Counted from the stretch's first letter, positions 8,555 through 18,701 are shown. The stretch: 64,000 bases of DNA from Eutrophovita brisbanensis (GCA_038147395.1 JAYQTM010000001.1:1302001-1366000), one strand, 5' to 3'. The notes: a model not told the origin generated them from the sequence alone. Program-made: numbers and translations.

Positions 8555-10972
8555 TCAATGTTTCAGCCTAGGCGCCTTAGATCGATCTTTTTTCGAGGTC
8601 GAGATACCTACAGCCTCCGACGGGTTAATCGACAAAGACTCAGGTCGGTGCTCGAGCGCAAGCTCTAGGACCTCATCAATCCATTTGACTGGCTTGATGA
8701 GCAGACTTCCCTTAATGTTGTCTGGAATTTCGACTAAATCCTTCTTATTACCCTCCGGAATCAATACGGTTTTTATGCCACCACGATGGGCTGCTAGCAA
8801 TTTCTCTTTTAAGCCACCGATCGGCAAAACCTCACCTCTGAGCGTTATCTCCCCGGTCATCGCGACATCGCACTTAACTGGTATTTTCGTGATTGAGGAA
8901 ACGAGCGCCGTAGTCATTGCAATACCCGCAGACGGACCATCCTTGGGGGTCGCCCCCTCTGGAACGTGAACATGGATGTCGTGTTTTTCAAAAATATCAT
9001 CCTCAATCCCGAGCACAAGTGCCCGAGACCTGACAACCGATCGCGCCGCCTCCACTGATTCTTTCATGACATCCCCCAGTGACCCGGTTCGCTGTACGTT
9101 GCCCTTTCCAGGCATGAGCACTGTTTCTATCGTGAGAAGCTCTCCACCGACTTCTGTCCATGCCAGACCAGTCACCTGTCCCACTTGATTCGCTTTTTCA
9201 GCAAGACCAAAGGTGAACTTACGAACACCCAAGTACTTATCGAGGTTCTTCGACGTTACCGATACTTTTTTCTTCGTTTTGTTTGTGATGATAGAGGTCA
9301 CGACTTTCCGGCAAACCTTTGAAATCTCTCGCTCAAGAGAGCGAACACCTGCTTCACGTGTGTAATATCGAACAACATCTCGGACCGCACCATCACTTAT
9401 AGAGATCTCTGTGTCATTAAGCCCGTTGTTTTTAATTTGCTTCGGCAACAAATACTGTGTGGCAATGTTTACTTTTTCATCTTCCGTATAGCCAGACAGG
9501 CGTATCACCTCCATCCGATCAAGTAACGGCCCAGGAATGTTCATTGAGTTTGCCGTCGCAACAAACATCACGTCCGACAAATCGTAGTCAACCTCGATGT
9601 AATGATCGCCAAACTTGTCATTTTGCTCTGGGTCTAGGACTTCCAGGAGCGCTGAAGAGGGATCGCCTCTAAAATCCATCCCCATCTTGTCAACTTCGTC
9701 CAACAAAAAGAGTGGATTACGAACACCTACTTTGGACATATTCTGCAAAATTTTGCCGGGCATCGAGCCGATATATGTTCGACGATGCCCCCTTATCTCA
9801 GACTCATCTCGCACCCCACCTAATGACATGCGAGTAAACTTTCGATTCGTCGCCTTCGCAATTGATTGGCCCAGAGATGTTTTACCTACCCCAGGTGGTC
9901 CTACCAAACAAAGTATCGGCGCTTTAAGCTTATCGACTCTTTGCTGTACTGCAAGATATTCAACGATGCGCTCTTTGACTTTCTCAAGGCCGTAATGATC
10001 AGCATCTAAAATGTCACTGGCAGCGGTCAGATCGCCAGTCACCTTGCTCTTTTTTCTCCAAGGTAGGCCCACTAACGTATCGATATAGTTTCTCACGACT
10101 GTCGCTTCTGCTGACATTGGTGACATCAGCTTGAGCTTTTTTAATTCACTCTCTGCCTTAACTTTCGCCTCTTTCGGCATGCGTGCAGACTTTATTTTTT
10201 TCTCAATTTCCTCAATGTCGGCGCCATCCTCAGTGTCCCCAAGCTCTTTTTGAATCGCCTTAACCTGCTCATTGAGATAGTACTCTCTTTGACTTTTCTC
10301 CATTTGACGCTTCACGCGCCCGCGGATGCGTCGCTCGACTTGTATGATATCCAGTTCCGATTCGAGTAGCCCAAGTAGATGCTCAAGACGTGGCTTGACG
10401 TCAAAAACCTCTAGTATTTCTTGCTTCTGACCAAGCTTTAGAGGTAAGTGAGCCGCGATCGTGTCCGCTAAACGACCCGCCTCATCGATGCCGCCGATCG
10501 AAGTCAAAATTTCTGGTGGTATTTTTTTGTTGACCTTAACGTATTGCTCAAATTGGGTCACAAGCGCACGGCGCATACCCTCAAGTTCGGCAACACTCCC
10601 GTCATCACCAGACACTTCCTCTACCACACAACTCAAGTGTGTATTTTCGTCAATGACGTCAATTAGGCGAGCGCGCTTGAATCCCTCGACAAGAACCTTC
10701 ACGGTGCCGTCAGGCAACTTCAACATTTGTAATATGTTGGCAACGCTCCCGACCTGATAAAGGTCTTCGGCATCAGGCTCGTCCTTTGCAGCTGACTTCT
10801 GAGCGACTAACATTACATGCTTACCCGTCTCCATCGCCACTTCCAATGCCTTGTTCGACTTGGCTCTACCAACAAACAAAGGGATGACCATATGCGGAAA
10901 TACCACCACATCCCGTAAGGGGATCAATGGGTACGCACTGTCTGCTCCAGATGGGGTCAACAACTCGCTCAT
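8555..10972 (-). CDS. lon: ATP-dependent protease La (Lon)
   Basis: An 805-residue cytoplasmic AAA+ protease that degrades misfolded and regulatory proteins. Domains in order are the N-terminal substrate-binding LAN domain (about 1-210), a coiled-coil segment, the AAA+ module with Walker A GPPGVGKTS and Walker B FLLDEVDKM, and the C-terminal serine-lysine protease with S681 in PKDGPSAG and K724 in GGLKEKLLAAHRGG. Length is typical. A heat-shock-like promoter lies in the 82-base gap to clpX, and an intrinsic terminator follows the gene. Confidence 0.98.
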   Translation of the reverse strand: MSELLTPSGADSAYPLIPLRDVVVFPHMVIPLFVGRAKSNKALEVAMETGKHVMLVAQKSAAKDEPDAEDLYQVGSVANILQMLKLPDGTVKVLVEGFKRARLIDVIDENTHLSCVVEEVSGDDGSVAELEGMRRALVTQFEQYVKVNKKIPPEILTSIGGIDEAGRLADTIAAHLPLKLGQKQEILEVFDVKPRLEHLLGLLESELDIIQVERRIRGRVKRQMEKSQREYYLNEQVKAIQKELGDTEDGADIEEIEKKIKSARMPKEAKVKAESELKKLKLMSPMSAEATVVRNYIDTLVGLPWRKKSKVTGDLTAASDILDADHYGLEKVKERIVEYLAVQQRVDKLKAPILCLVGPPGVGKTSLGQSIAKATNRKFTRMSLGGVRDESEIRGHRRTYIGSMPGKILQNMSKVGVRNPLFLLDEVDKMGMDFRGDPSSALLEVLDPEQNDKFGDHYIEVDYDLSDVMFVATANSMNIPGPLLDRMEVIRLSGYTEDEKVNIATQYLLPKQIKNNGLNDTEISISDGAVRDVVRYYTREAGVRSLEREISKVCRKVVTSIITNKTKKKVSVTSKNLDKYLGVRKFTFGLAEKANQVGQVTGLAWTEVGGELLTIETVLMPGKGNVQRTGSLGDVMKESVEAARSVVRSRALVLGIEDDIFEKHDIHVHVPEGATPKDGPSAGIAMTTALVSSITKIPVKCDVAMTGEITLRGEVLPIGGLKEKLLAAHRGGIKTVLIPEGNKKDLVEIPDNIKGSLLIKPVKWIDEVLELALEHRPESLSINPSEAVGISTSKKDRSKAPRLKH

Positions 10973-11008
10973 GTTTACATCCTTATTTTCGGTTCAACCG
11001 TGACTAAT

Positions 11009-11037
11009 ATATCTGGGACAAACAAACAGATTTCAAG
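11009..11037 (-). promoter_or_regulatory. Sigma-32-like heat-shock promoter upstream of lon
   Basis: On the minus strand CTTGAAA (11037-11031) is followed, 13 bases later, by CCCAGATAT (11017-11009). This resembles the sigma-32 elements CTTGAA and CCCCAT with correct spacing; the -10 half is only partly conserved. It ends about 36 bases before the lon start. Heat-shock control of lon is established in E. coli; here it is inferred from sequence. Confidence 0.55.
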
Positions 11038-11054
11038 TTCTGACCCAGAATTAA

Positions 11055-12341
11055 TCACGAGTTCGATGCCAAGGGCTGTTGTGATTCGACGTCTTTATCG
11101 GAATAGATAAGCAGTGGTTTTGATTGACCAACAACTGTTGATTCATCAACGACAACCTTCTCCACGTTTTCCACGGACGGAAGTTCGTACATGACATCCA
11201 AGAGCACATTCTCTATGATAGATCTCAGGCCTCGGGCACCTGTCTTTCGCTCTAACGACTTTCGAGCGATTGCCGCCAATCCGTCTTTCCTGATGTCGAG
11301 TTCAGCCCCCTCAAGATCAAACATTTTCTTATACTGTTTAACCAGCGCATTCTTTGGCTCTGTGAGGATTTGTATGAGCGCACTTTCATCAAGTTCCTCC
11401 AAAGTTGCGACGACAGGCATTCGACCGACAAACTCTGGAATAAGACCAAATTTTATTAAATCCTCTGGCTCCACCGATTTAAGAACGTGCCCAACTTCTG
11501 AAGACTTCCGTTTCGCCTTTACTTCAGCCCCAAAACCGATACTACTTTTCTCTGATCTGTCCCGGATAATCTTCTCAAGGCCGTCAAAAGCCCCGCCACA
11601 AATGAAAAGAATATTACTGGTATCGACTTGGACAAACTCTTGATTTGGATGCTTGCGGCCACCCTGCGGGGGAACAGAAGCAATGGTGCCTTCGATCAAT
11701 TTAAGCAGCGCTTGCTGAACGCCCTCGCCTGATACATCTCTCGTAATTGATGGGTTGTCAGACTTTCTCGAGACCTTGTCAATTTCATCGATGTAAACAA
11801 TTCCTCGCTGCGCCTGTTCTACGTCATAGTCGCATTTCTGGAGAAGCTTTTGGATGATGTTCTCAACGTCCTCTCCAACGTATCCAGCCTCAGTCAAGGT
11901 TGTTGCATCAGCCATAATAAACGGAACGTTAAGTAACCTCGCCAGCGTTTGGGCTAACAACGTTTTGCCCGATCCAGTTGGTCCAACCAAAAGGATATTC
12001 GACTTCGCTAGTTCCACCCCATCTTTTGATTGGGATTCCTGCATTCTTCGATAATGATTGTAAACGGCAACCGATAGAATCTTTTTGGCAAGCTCTTGGC
12101 CAATAACATATTGATCAAGAGCACTCCTTATTTCTTGTGGGACGGGCAGCTCGCTTGATCCGTCTTCTCGACTTGGCTCAGCCAAGGCCTCCTCACGAAT
12201 GATGTCGTTACAAAGCTCAATACACTCGTCACAAATAAACACTGAAGGACCAGCGATTAACTTTTTTACCTCTTGCTGACTTTTACCGCAAAACGAACAG
12301 TAAAGTAGCTTCTCTGTTGATTTATCGTCCTGTTCACTCAT
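11055..12341 (-). CDS. clpX: ATP-dependent Clp protease ATP-binding subunit ClpX
   Basis: A 428-residue AAA+ unfoldase that delivers substrates to ClpP. The N-terminal zinc-binding domain has the four cysteines in CSFCGKSQ and FICDECIELC; Walker A is GPTGSGKT and Walker B is GIVYIDEIDK. The IGF-type loop that docks on ClpP is expected in the small-domain-proximal region; IGFGAEV is visible. It lies 57 bases downstream of clpP on the same strand, and lon follows after its own promoter. No strong ribosome site is seen before the ATG. Confidence 0.98.
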   Translation of the reverse strand: MSEQDDKSTEKLLYCSFCGKSQQEVKKLIAGPSVFICDECIELCNDIIREEALAEPSREDGSSELPVPQEIRSALDQYVIGQELAKKILSVAVYNHYRRMQESQSKDGVELAKSNILLVGPTGSGKTLLAQTLARLLNVPFIMADATTLTEAGYVGEDVENIIQKLLQKCDYDVEQAQRGIVYIDEIDKVSRKSDNPSITRDVSGEGVQQALLKLIEGTIASVPPQGGRKHPNQEFVQVDTSNILFICGGAFDGLEKIIRDRSEKSSIGFGAEVKAKRKSSEVGHVLKSVEPEDLIKFGLIPEFVGRMPVVATLEELDESALIQILTEPKNALVKQYKKMFDLEGAELDIRKDGLAAIARKSLERKTGARGLRSIIENVLLDVMYELPSVENVEKVVVDESTVVGQSKPLLIYSDKDVESQQPLASNS

Positions 12342-12398
12342 GCGCGCGTGGCTTGTTTTATTCGTGTGCTCAGTCTATCACCGATAGAGTTTCTGGGT

Positions 12399-13019
12399 TT
12401 AAGCGCGCTTGGTCAGCACTTCATCGACCAGGCCGTATTCGACAGCCTCCTGCGCACTAAGGAAGTTATCCCGGTCGGTGTCTTGCTCTACCCGCTCAAC
12501 TGGTTGACCCGTATGGTGAGCGAGCAACTCGTTTAAGCGAGCCTTCAAAGACAAAATTTCCTTGGCATGAATTTCAATGTCTGACGCCTGCCCTTGAAAA
12601 CCACCGAGTGGCTGATGAATCATCACCCGAGAGTTCGGGAGCGTATATCTTTTACCCTTCTCTCCCGCTGCCAATAAAAAAGCTCCCATGCTGGCCGCTT
12701 GACCAACACAGAGGGTGCTGACATTTGGTTTGATAAATTGCATCGTGTCATATATGGCCATACCAGCAGACACGACACCACCGGGCGAGTTGATGTAAAA
12801 CGAGATGTCTTTATCGGGGTTCTCAGACTCAAGGAAGAGAAGCTGAGCGACAATGAGATTCGCGGTGACATCATTAACAGGCCCCACCAGGAACACGACT
12901 CTCTCTTTCAGTAATCGAGAGTAAATATCATACGCTCTCTCGCCTCGACCGCTTTGCTCAATCACCATTGGGACGAGCCCAAGCATTGACGGCTCCGTAC
13001 GACCGTTATTCAAAGTCAT
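12399..13019 (-). CDS. clpP: ATP-dependent Clp protease proteolytic subunit ClpP
   Basis: A 206-residue serine peptidase that forms the tetradecameric chamber used by ClpX. The catalytic triad is S110 in GQAASMGAF, H135 in MIHQPLGG and D184 in DTDRDNF, each one residue off E. coli precursor numbering. A short propeptide precedes the mature N-terminus as usual. The ATG at 13019 overlaps the tig stop by four bases (ATGA), so its translation is probably coupled to trigger factor. Confidence 0.98.
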   Translation of the reverse strand: MTLNNGRTEPSMLGLVPMVIEQSGRGERAYDIYSRLLKERVVFLVGPVNDVTANLIVAQLLFLESENPDKDISFYINSPGGVVSAGMAIYDTMQFIKPNVSTLCVGQAASMGAFLLAAGEKGKRYTLPNSRVMIHQPLGGFQGQASDIEIHAKEILSLKARLNELLAHHTGQPVERVEQDTDRDNFLSAQEAVEYGLVDEVLTKRA

Positions 13020-14323
13020 GATTTGGTTCCCATCAGTTCATCAAAGTCGACAGGTTGATCTTTTAATGCGGTCGTCTCTAGAGCCCAATCGACAACATTC
13101 TTCTCTAACACATACGACTCAATCTCTCTTAACCTTTGGGGATTCTTGTAATACCAATCCCTAACCTCCTGTGGTTTTTCGTATCCAGCCGCCATTTCCT
13201 CGACAACCTCCTTGAGCCGATCAGGCGTCGCTTGAAGTTCATTTTTGTCAACCACATGAGCGATAATCAGACCCAACTTCACACGACGAACAGCCTCCTC
13301 ATTAAACACCTCGGCCGGGAACGGCGCGTCACCAACCTGGACTCCTCTGGACTGCATGTTTTGTTTCATCTGCTCGGAGAGCCGGTTAACTTCTTCATCC
13401 ACAAGGGCCTTCGGCAGCTCAAGTTCCGAGTTATCGAGCAGTAGCTTCATGACCAAGTCTTTCTGCCGAGCCTCCAACCGTTTCTTCGCCTCTGTTTCCA
13501 CATTCTGCTTCACATCGGCTCGAAGTTTGTCAACGTCACCATTCTCGACACCCAAACTCTCCGCAAACGCTTTATCTATATCTGGCAACACTGCCTCAAG
13601 GACCTCATGAACTTTGATCTCAAATTGAGCCTTCTTACCCGCCAAATCTTTACTCGCATAATCCTCAGGGAACGTCACATCGAACTTTTTCTCGTCACCC
13701 GCTTTGACACCGAGGATCGCCTTCTCGAAATCCTCGACCAATCGACCCTCCCCAATCGGCATCACAGCGTTTTCAGCTGAACCACCTTCGAAAGCCTCTC
13801 CATCGACTGTGCCCTTAAAATCCAGCTTAACTTGATCCCCGGTCTCAGCTGATTTGTCTTTCGGCTCAAATGAAGCCCGCTGCTTTCGCATGATGTCAAG
13901 CGTCGAATCGACTTCCGCATCACCGATGGTAACGGTAGGTTTCTCGAGCTCAAGCCCCTTTATATCCTTGACCTGAACCTCCGGATAAACCTCAAAGGTC
14001 GCCACAAAAGCGAATGTTTCATCCGATTCGTCTCTGGTTTCTACGTCAATTTTCGGAAGACCCGCAATCCGAAGATCTTTTTCCTGCAAAGCATCGCCCA
14101 AATTTTTTCCAATCGCGTCACTCATGACCTCATTACGTACCTGAGCGCCATATTGTTTCTCCACAATCTTCATGGGCACTTTACCTGGGCGGAAACCCGC
14201 CACCTTGACAGTTTTAGTCATGCGCCCTAATCGGCTGACAACTTCCTTGTTGATTTCAGTCATGGGGACTGAAACCGACATTTTTCTTTCGAGATTGCTG
14301 ACTGTTTCTACTGTAGCGTCCAT
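13016..14323 (-). CDS. tig: Trigger factor (ribosome-associated chaperone)
   Basis: A 435-residue chaperone that binds at the ribosome exit tunnel. The ribosome-binding loop appears as GFRPGKVPM, the FKBP-like isomerase domain spans about 150-245 (DFKGTVDGEAFEGG, GEGRLVEDFEKAI), and a long helical C-terminal domain follows. An in-frame TTG four codons upstream exists, but ATG at 14323 gives the usual N-terminus and has GGA seven bases before it. It is the first gene of tig-clpP, 90 bases downstream of tRNA-Leu. Confidence 0.96.
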   Translation of the reverse strand: MDATVETVSNLERKMSVSVPMTEINKEVVSRLGRMTKTVKVAGFRPGKVPMKIVEKQYGAQVRNEVMSDAIGKNLGDALQEKDLRIAGLPKIDVETRDESDETFAFVATFEVYPEVQVKDIKGLELEKPTVTIGDAEVDSTLDIMRKQRASFEPKDKSAETGDQVKLDFKGTVDGEAFEGGSAENAVMPIGEGRLVEDFEKAILGVKAGDEKKFDVTFPEDYASKDLAGKKAQFEIKVHEVLEAVLPDIDKAFAESLGVENGDVDKLRADVKQNVETEAKKRLEARQKDLVMKLLLDNSELELPKALVDEEVNRLSEQMKQNMQSRGVQVGDAPFPAEVFNEEAVRRVKLGLIIAHVVDKNELQATPDRLKEVVEEMAAGYEKPQEVRDWYYKNPQRLREIESYVLEKNVVDWALETTALKDQPVDFDELMGTKS

Positions 14324-14413
14324 ATTGAGATCCAAGTGATATTCGTTCTTTAAAAAGCGAGTCGTTGCATTCTGGAGATTGCATTACGCAGTTGTGAGTC
14401 CGACGTAAACGCA

Positions 14414-14498
<85 letters not shown>

Positions 14499-14577
14499 AA
14501 GCGCGTCATTCTACTATAATCCCCGCTGGGAATGTTAACGATATTCACTCGCGAATATTGCTATCCTCACCTGACCA

Positions 14578-15414
14578 TTGACCCATCACAGAAGAATAAA
14601 CTTGGCTATTGATCATTACGAGAATTTTCCCGTCGCCTCGCAGCTTCTTTCTAAATCAATACGACAAGCGATGCACACGGTATATGAGTTCGCTCGATCA
14701 GCCGACGATATCGCAGACAGTTTAGAACTCTCGGAGTCATTTAAGCGGGAGCGATTGCAGTTTTACCGTGATGAGTTAATTTGTTTAGAAAATAACGAAG
14801 CGGCCGCCACCCATCTCTTTAATGAACTTGGCAAGATCATTCGTGATTTCCATATACCAACAACGCATTTTTACTGGTTATTGGACGCATTTGAACAAGA
14901 CCTGACGGTCTCAAGGTACCTCTCATTCACAGAACTTGAAAAATATTGCCAAAAATCTGCGAATCCAGTGGGTAGGATTGTTCTTCATATCTTTGGAGAA
15001 CCGACGGAAGAACAGTTTGCAGCATCTGATCGGATCTGCACGAGTCTACAGCTGATCAATTTCATGCAAGATGTCCAGAAAGATTTGGAGCTTGGCCGCA
15101 TTTATATCCCAGAGGAGGAGATGAAAGAATTCGGCGTCTCTGAGAGACACATCCGGAATGGAATTTTTGACCTCAATTGGATCAATCTGATGACTACTCA
15201 GATCGCTCGCATCAAGCAATACCTTGATCACGGAAGTGTGTTGACTCATTTGCTAAGTGGACGACACAGAACCGAAATCAAAGCCATCGTCAAATCAGCA
15301 GAGCGTGTCGTATTCAAAATTGAAAAGAACAGGGGTAACGTGTTTCACGCCAATTCAAGACTCTCAGTATGGGATGGGGTGTTGATTGCACTAAAAACCT
15401 TTCTAAAAACCTAG
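14578..15414 (+). CDS. hpnC: Squalene synthase HpnC (hydroxysqualene synthase type)
   Basis: A 278-residue trans-isoprenyl diphosphate synthase of the squalene/phytoene family. Both Asp-rich motifs that bind the diphosphates through magnesium are present: ADDIAD at 42-47 and QDVQKD at 164-169, the latter within LGRIYIP. In the HpnCDE route HpnD makes presqualene diphosphate, HpnC converts it to hydroxysqualene and HpnE reduces that to squalene. There is no ATG at the N-terminus; TTG at 14578 is used, with a second TTG at 14602 possible. The stop is one base before hpnD. Confidence 0.9.
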   Translation: MTHHRRINLAIDHYENFPVASQLLSKSIRQAMHTVYEFARSADDIADSLELSESFKRERLQFYRDELICLENNEAAATHLFNELGKIIRDFHIPTTHFYWLLDAFEQDLTVSRYLSFTELEKYCQKSANPVGRIVLHIFGEPTEEQFAASDRICTSLQLINFMQDVQKDLELGRIYIPEEEMKEFGVSERHIRNGIFDLNWINLMTTQIARIKQYLDHGSVLTHLLSGRHRTEIKAIVKSAERVVFKIEKNRGNVFHANSRLSVWDGVLIALKTFLKT

Positions 15415-15415
15415 C

Positions 15416-16249
15416 ATGTCACCGGAGCAATATTGCAAAGAAAAGTCAGCGAGTAGTGGCTCGAGTTTCTACTACAGCTTTCTATTTCTAGATCCTCAGA
15501 GACGAGACGCAATCATGGCTCTATATGCGTTTTGTCGGGAGGTTGATGACATTGTCGATAATGATAATGACAACAGTATTGCTCAAGCGAAACTTCACTG
15601 GTGGAAACAAGAAATAGACAACACGTATAGAAATAATCCACAACACCCCGTGACTCGGTCGCTCGCGAACTTTATTGCTCAGTATCATTTAGAACAACGA
15701 TATTTTGACCTTATCATCGAAGGAATGTCTCTCGATTTAATAAAGAAGCAATACCAAACAAATGACGAACTTGAACATTATTGCTACCGAGCAGCGAGCG
15801 CGGTCGGGGTGCTAAGCGCACAGATTTTCGGGGTAACGCAGGCGAATACACTTAGGTACGCTGAGGTACTGGGACTCGCACTCCAGAGAACGAACATACT
15901 AAGAGACATCAAAGAAGACCTCGACCGAGGTCGTATCTATATACCGACTGAATCGCTCGTGAAAGCTGGCATCCAACCTGACAGACTCCAGCAATCTATT
16001 GCATCCGATAACTACAACCGTCTCATACGTGACCAAATAGAAGCGATTGAGCCAATTTATGAACAAGCACTGAGTCTACTACCTAATGAAGACAAAAAGC
16101 ATCAAAAAGCTGGACTAATCATGGCAGCGATCTACAAAAAAATTCTCAAAAAAATAGCGAGAAACCCGAAAAAAGCGTTCGAACAACGACAAACGCTCGC
16201 TCCGCTAAATAAACTCTGGATTGCTTGGCGAGTTTGGTCGAGCGAGTAG
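15416..16249 (+). CDS. hpnD: Presqualene diphosphate synthase HpnD
   Basis: A 277-residue squalene/phytoene synthase-family enzyme condensing two farnesyl diphosphates to presqualene diphosphate. The motifs are VDDIVD at 43-48 and LRDIKED at 162-168, followed by LDRGRIYIP, and the N-terminal SSFYYSFLFL segment is characteristic of HpnD. ATG starts one base after the hpnC stop, and hpnE begins eight bases after this stop, so hpnCDE is one transcription unit. The product squalene could feed hopanoid or carotenoid synthesis; no cyclase gene lies in the window. Confidence 0.92.
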   Translation: MSPEQYCKEKSASSGSSFYYSFLFLDPQRRDAIMALYAFCREVDDIVDNDNDNSIAQAKLHWWKQEIDNTYRNNPQHPVTRSLANFIAQYHLEQRYFDLIIEGMSLDLIKKQYQTNDELEHYCYRAASAVGVLSAQIFGVTQANTLRYAEVLGLALQRTNILRDIKEDLDRGRIYIPTESLVKAGIQPDRLQQSIASDNYNRLIRDQIEAIEPIYEQALSLLPNEDKKHQKAGLIMAAIYKKILKKIARNPKKAFEQRQTLAPLNKLWIAWRVWSSE

Positions 16250-16257
16250 AGCAAGCT

Positions 16258-17561
16258 GTGCCTCGAGTAGCAATCATCGGTGGTGGATGGGCAGGACTAG
16301 CCGCAGGCGTTGAGTTAACGCGAGCGAATATTGAAGTTTGCCTATTTGAGAGCGTCAAAGAGCTCGGTGGCCGAGCTCGTCGAGTCACGCACCAGAACGA
16401 AAATTTGGATAATGGCATCCATCTACTCTCGGGGGCGTACAGCGAAACGATCAACCTGATATCGAGCACACTGACGAACAAAACAAATCAGTTAACGTTC
16501 AATCGACGACCCTTCGAGTTTACCCACGAAGAATTGAGTATCAAACGAAACCTATATCAAGGTCCAGGCAAAGAGTTATTACAAATTTTGGGGGCAAGTG
16601 GAATCACTTGGCGAGAAAAAATCAAACTTCTGTCACTTTTAAAAACAATACGCGACGGAAAAGTTGACTCCAAAACCCCAAAGACAGTTCTCGAATTTCT
16701 GCGCAGTCACGGACAAACGGAGAAGCTCATCGCATTACTCTGGAATCCAATCTGCTTATCCGCATTAAATACAGATTCAAAAGAAGCGTGTGCGACAGTA
16801 TTCTTGAATGTTATTCAAGATGCCCTCCTATCTGGAAAAAACTGCAGTGATTTTCTGTTCCCCAACACAGATCTCACATCCGTGTTCCCAGAACTTGCTG
16901 CGACATTCATAGAGTCGGGAGGTGGGAAAATTTATTTGGGAAGCGTGGTTTAGCAGAAAGACTCAAGGTCAATCAAATTAAGATTCGCGGCCACAATCAA
17001 ACCTTCACTCACCTCATCATCGCCACCTCACCACACAATGTCGCTTCATCGCTTCAGGAACCCACAATCATTTCCAAATCAACTGACATCATCAATGAGT
17101 TGAACTACGAACCCATCTACAGCATCTATCACCAGTACAAACCGGGTACTACGACCAACGCGCACATGATTGGCGTTCGGTCCGAGGTCGCACAATGGAT
17201 TTTCGACCGAAAATTAACCCACGGACAAGATGGTTTAATCGGCGTCGTCATCAGCGGGAGTGGACCTCACCAGAAACTAGGCCATCCAGAACTGATTCGA
17301 CGAAGCGCTCAATTTCTCAATTCGAAATTCAATTTTGGAACACCACAATGGAGTAAAGTGATCGCAGAGAAAAGAGCAACCTTTCGGTGCACTCCAAATC
17401 TAAAACGTCCAAACCAACAAACGGAATGCGATGACATCATATTAGCGGGCGACTACACTTACGAGCGATACCCAGCGACACTTGAAGCCGCCGTTCGCAG
17501 CGGACTCATCGCGGCTAAACTGGTGATTCAAAAAAATGAAACCACTGATCACATCCAATAG
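16258..17561 (+). pseudogene. hpnE: Hydroxysqualene dehydroxylase HpnE, interrupted by a -1 frameshift
   Basis: The first part (to about 16940) encodes the FAD-binding N-terminus, VAIIGGGWAGLAAGVEL, and the middle of an amine-oxidase-like flavoprotein, then runs into TAG at 16951. The remainder (AAG at 16941 to 17561) is in another frame and encodes the rest, including THLIIATSPHNVA and the C-terminal FAD segment ILAGDYTYERYPATLEAAVRSG. Joining the frames near the GGG at 16938-16940 restores one continuous HpnE, as if one G were missing. GTG at 16258 is the chosen start (MPRVAIIGGG). Either a sequencing error or a real mutation; the flanking genes are intact. The end overlaps the next gene by 26 bases. 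Confidence 0.85.
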
Positions 17562-18279
17562 TTCTAACATCACGCTAAATGACAAGACGATTCTCGTCAC
17601 TGGCGCCTCCAGTGGCATCGGAAAACAAGTCGCCATTGCGTGTGCCAAAAGAAATGCAACGGTTATTCTGAGCGGACGCGATGACGCACGATTAAATTCG
17701 GTTTACGACACGATATGCGACCTAGGTGCGCCCGAACCTGCAATCATGAAACTGGACCTTGAAACGGCAACCGAGGGTGAACTGCGCAACACTGCGGAGG
17801 TCATCAAACAAAATATTGGCTCACTGAATGGATTTGTTCACTGTGCGACACATATGACAGAGTTAAAAGCCTTGCATCACCACAACCTTAAAGACTGGGA
17901 GCGAGCGCTTCGAATCAACGTGATCGCACCCTCGTTAATGATTCAAGCATGCGAATCGCTCTTGAACGAATCAGGCAGTGGATCTGTAATTCTCACATCA
18001 GATAATCATTCAAAAAATCTCGGGGCCTATTGGGGCGCATACGCGGTCTCTAAAGTAGCCCTCGAAGCGTTCGCACGTCTTCAGAAAAATGAGTGGAGTA
18101 ACACGAGCTCGATTCGCATCAACACCGTGACCCCGGGTCCAGTTGACTCGCCAATGAGATCCAGAACGCACCCCGGAGAAAACCGCGCATCACTACCATC
18201 GATCGAAAGCATCATTCCAACGTTTGTCTATCTTTTAAGCGACTCAAGTAGACACATCACTGGGGAAGAATTCTCTTAG
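17536..18279 (+). CDS. Short-chain dehydrogenase, YciK-like
   Basis: A 247-residue NAD(P)-dependent oxidoreductase. The cofactor motif TGASSGIG lies at about 23-30, with catalytic serine in SVILTSD and the YxxxK pair in YAVSKVALEAF. Sequence around GAYWGAYAVSK and PGPVDSPMR resembles the YciK branch; the substrate is unknown. The start overlaps the hpnE end by 26 bases, which suggests coupling to the squalene genes. Its stop overlaps the stop of the convergent thioesterase gene. Confidence 0.82.
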   Translation: MKPLITSNSSNITLNDKTILVTGASSGIGKQVAIACAKRNATVILSGRDDARLNSVYDTICDLGAPEPAIMKLDLETATEGELRNTAEVIKQNIGSLNGFVHCATHMTELKALHHHNLKDWERALRINVIAPSLMIQACESLLNESGSGSVILTSDNHSKNLGAYWGAYAVSKVALEAFARLQKNEWSNTSSIRINTVTPGPVDSPMRSRTHPGENRASLPSIESIIPTFVYLLSDSSRHITGEEFS

Positions 18280-18701
18280 CGCTCCTGGATAATAGTTCGC
18301 AACCAATCAGGGACCGGCCGAGATTTTCCCTCACCAATATCCGCCCATACAAGCACGGCATCGGCCTCAGCGTAGATCACAGTCGGATCATCCGCATCCA
18401 TCATCTGATGGTGCATCTTAAAGCTACTCCGACCAAGGTCGCCGACATACGTGGTCAGATTGAAAGTAGCTGGATACACCGCAGACTTGATATAGCGACA
18501 TGTGATGGTTCCCAATATCGGACCCTCACCTTTCGGATGATATGTGATCGGAAGTTCTTCGAACCATGCGATCCGCACCTCTTCAAAATATCGCATGTAA
18601 GCAACATTGTTCATGTGAGATAGCGCGTCCATCTCCCCCCAACGCATCGTCATGCTGTCGCTGCGCACAAGTTTGTATGAAGAAGTATCAGGCCTGCTCA
18701 C
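18276..18701 (-). CDS. Acyl-CoA thioesterase, 4-hydroxybenzoyl-CoA thioesterase type
   Basis: A 141-residue hot-dog-fold thioesterase. The family signature is MRWGEMDALSHMNNVAYMRYFEEVR, in which the aspartate of the first segment is the usual catalytic residue. I start at GTG 18701, preceded by GGTGGA; the frame is open to 18818 but that extension would fill the intergenic region and reach the divergent ETF-QO start. The natural substrate cannot be told from sequence. It is convergent with the short-chain dehydrogenase gene. Confidence 0.85.
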   Translation of the reverse strand: MSRPDTSSYKLVRSDSMTMRWGEMDALSHMNNVAYMRYFEEVRIAWFEELPITYHPKGEGPILGTITCRYIKSAVYPATFNLTTYVGDLGRSSFKMHHQMMDADDPTVIYAEADAVLVWADIGEGKSRPVPDWLRTIIQER

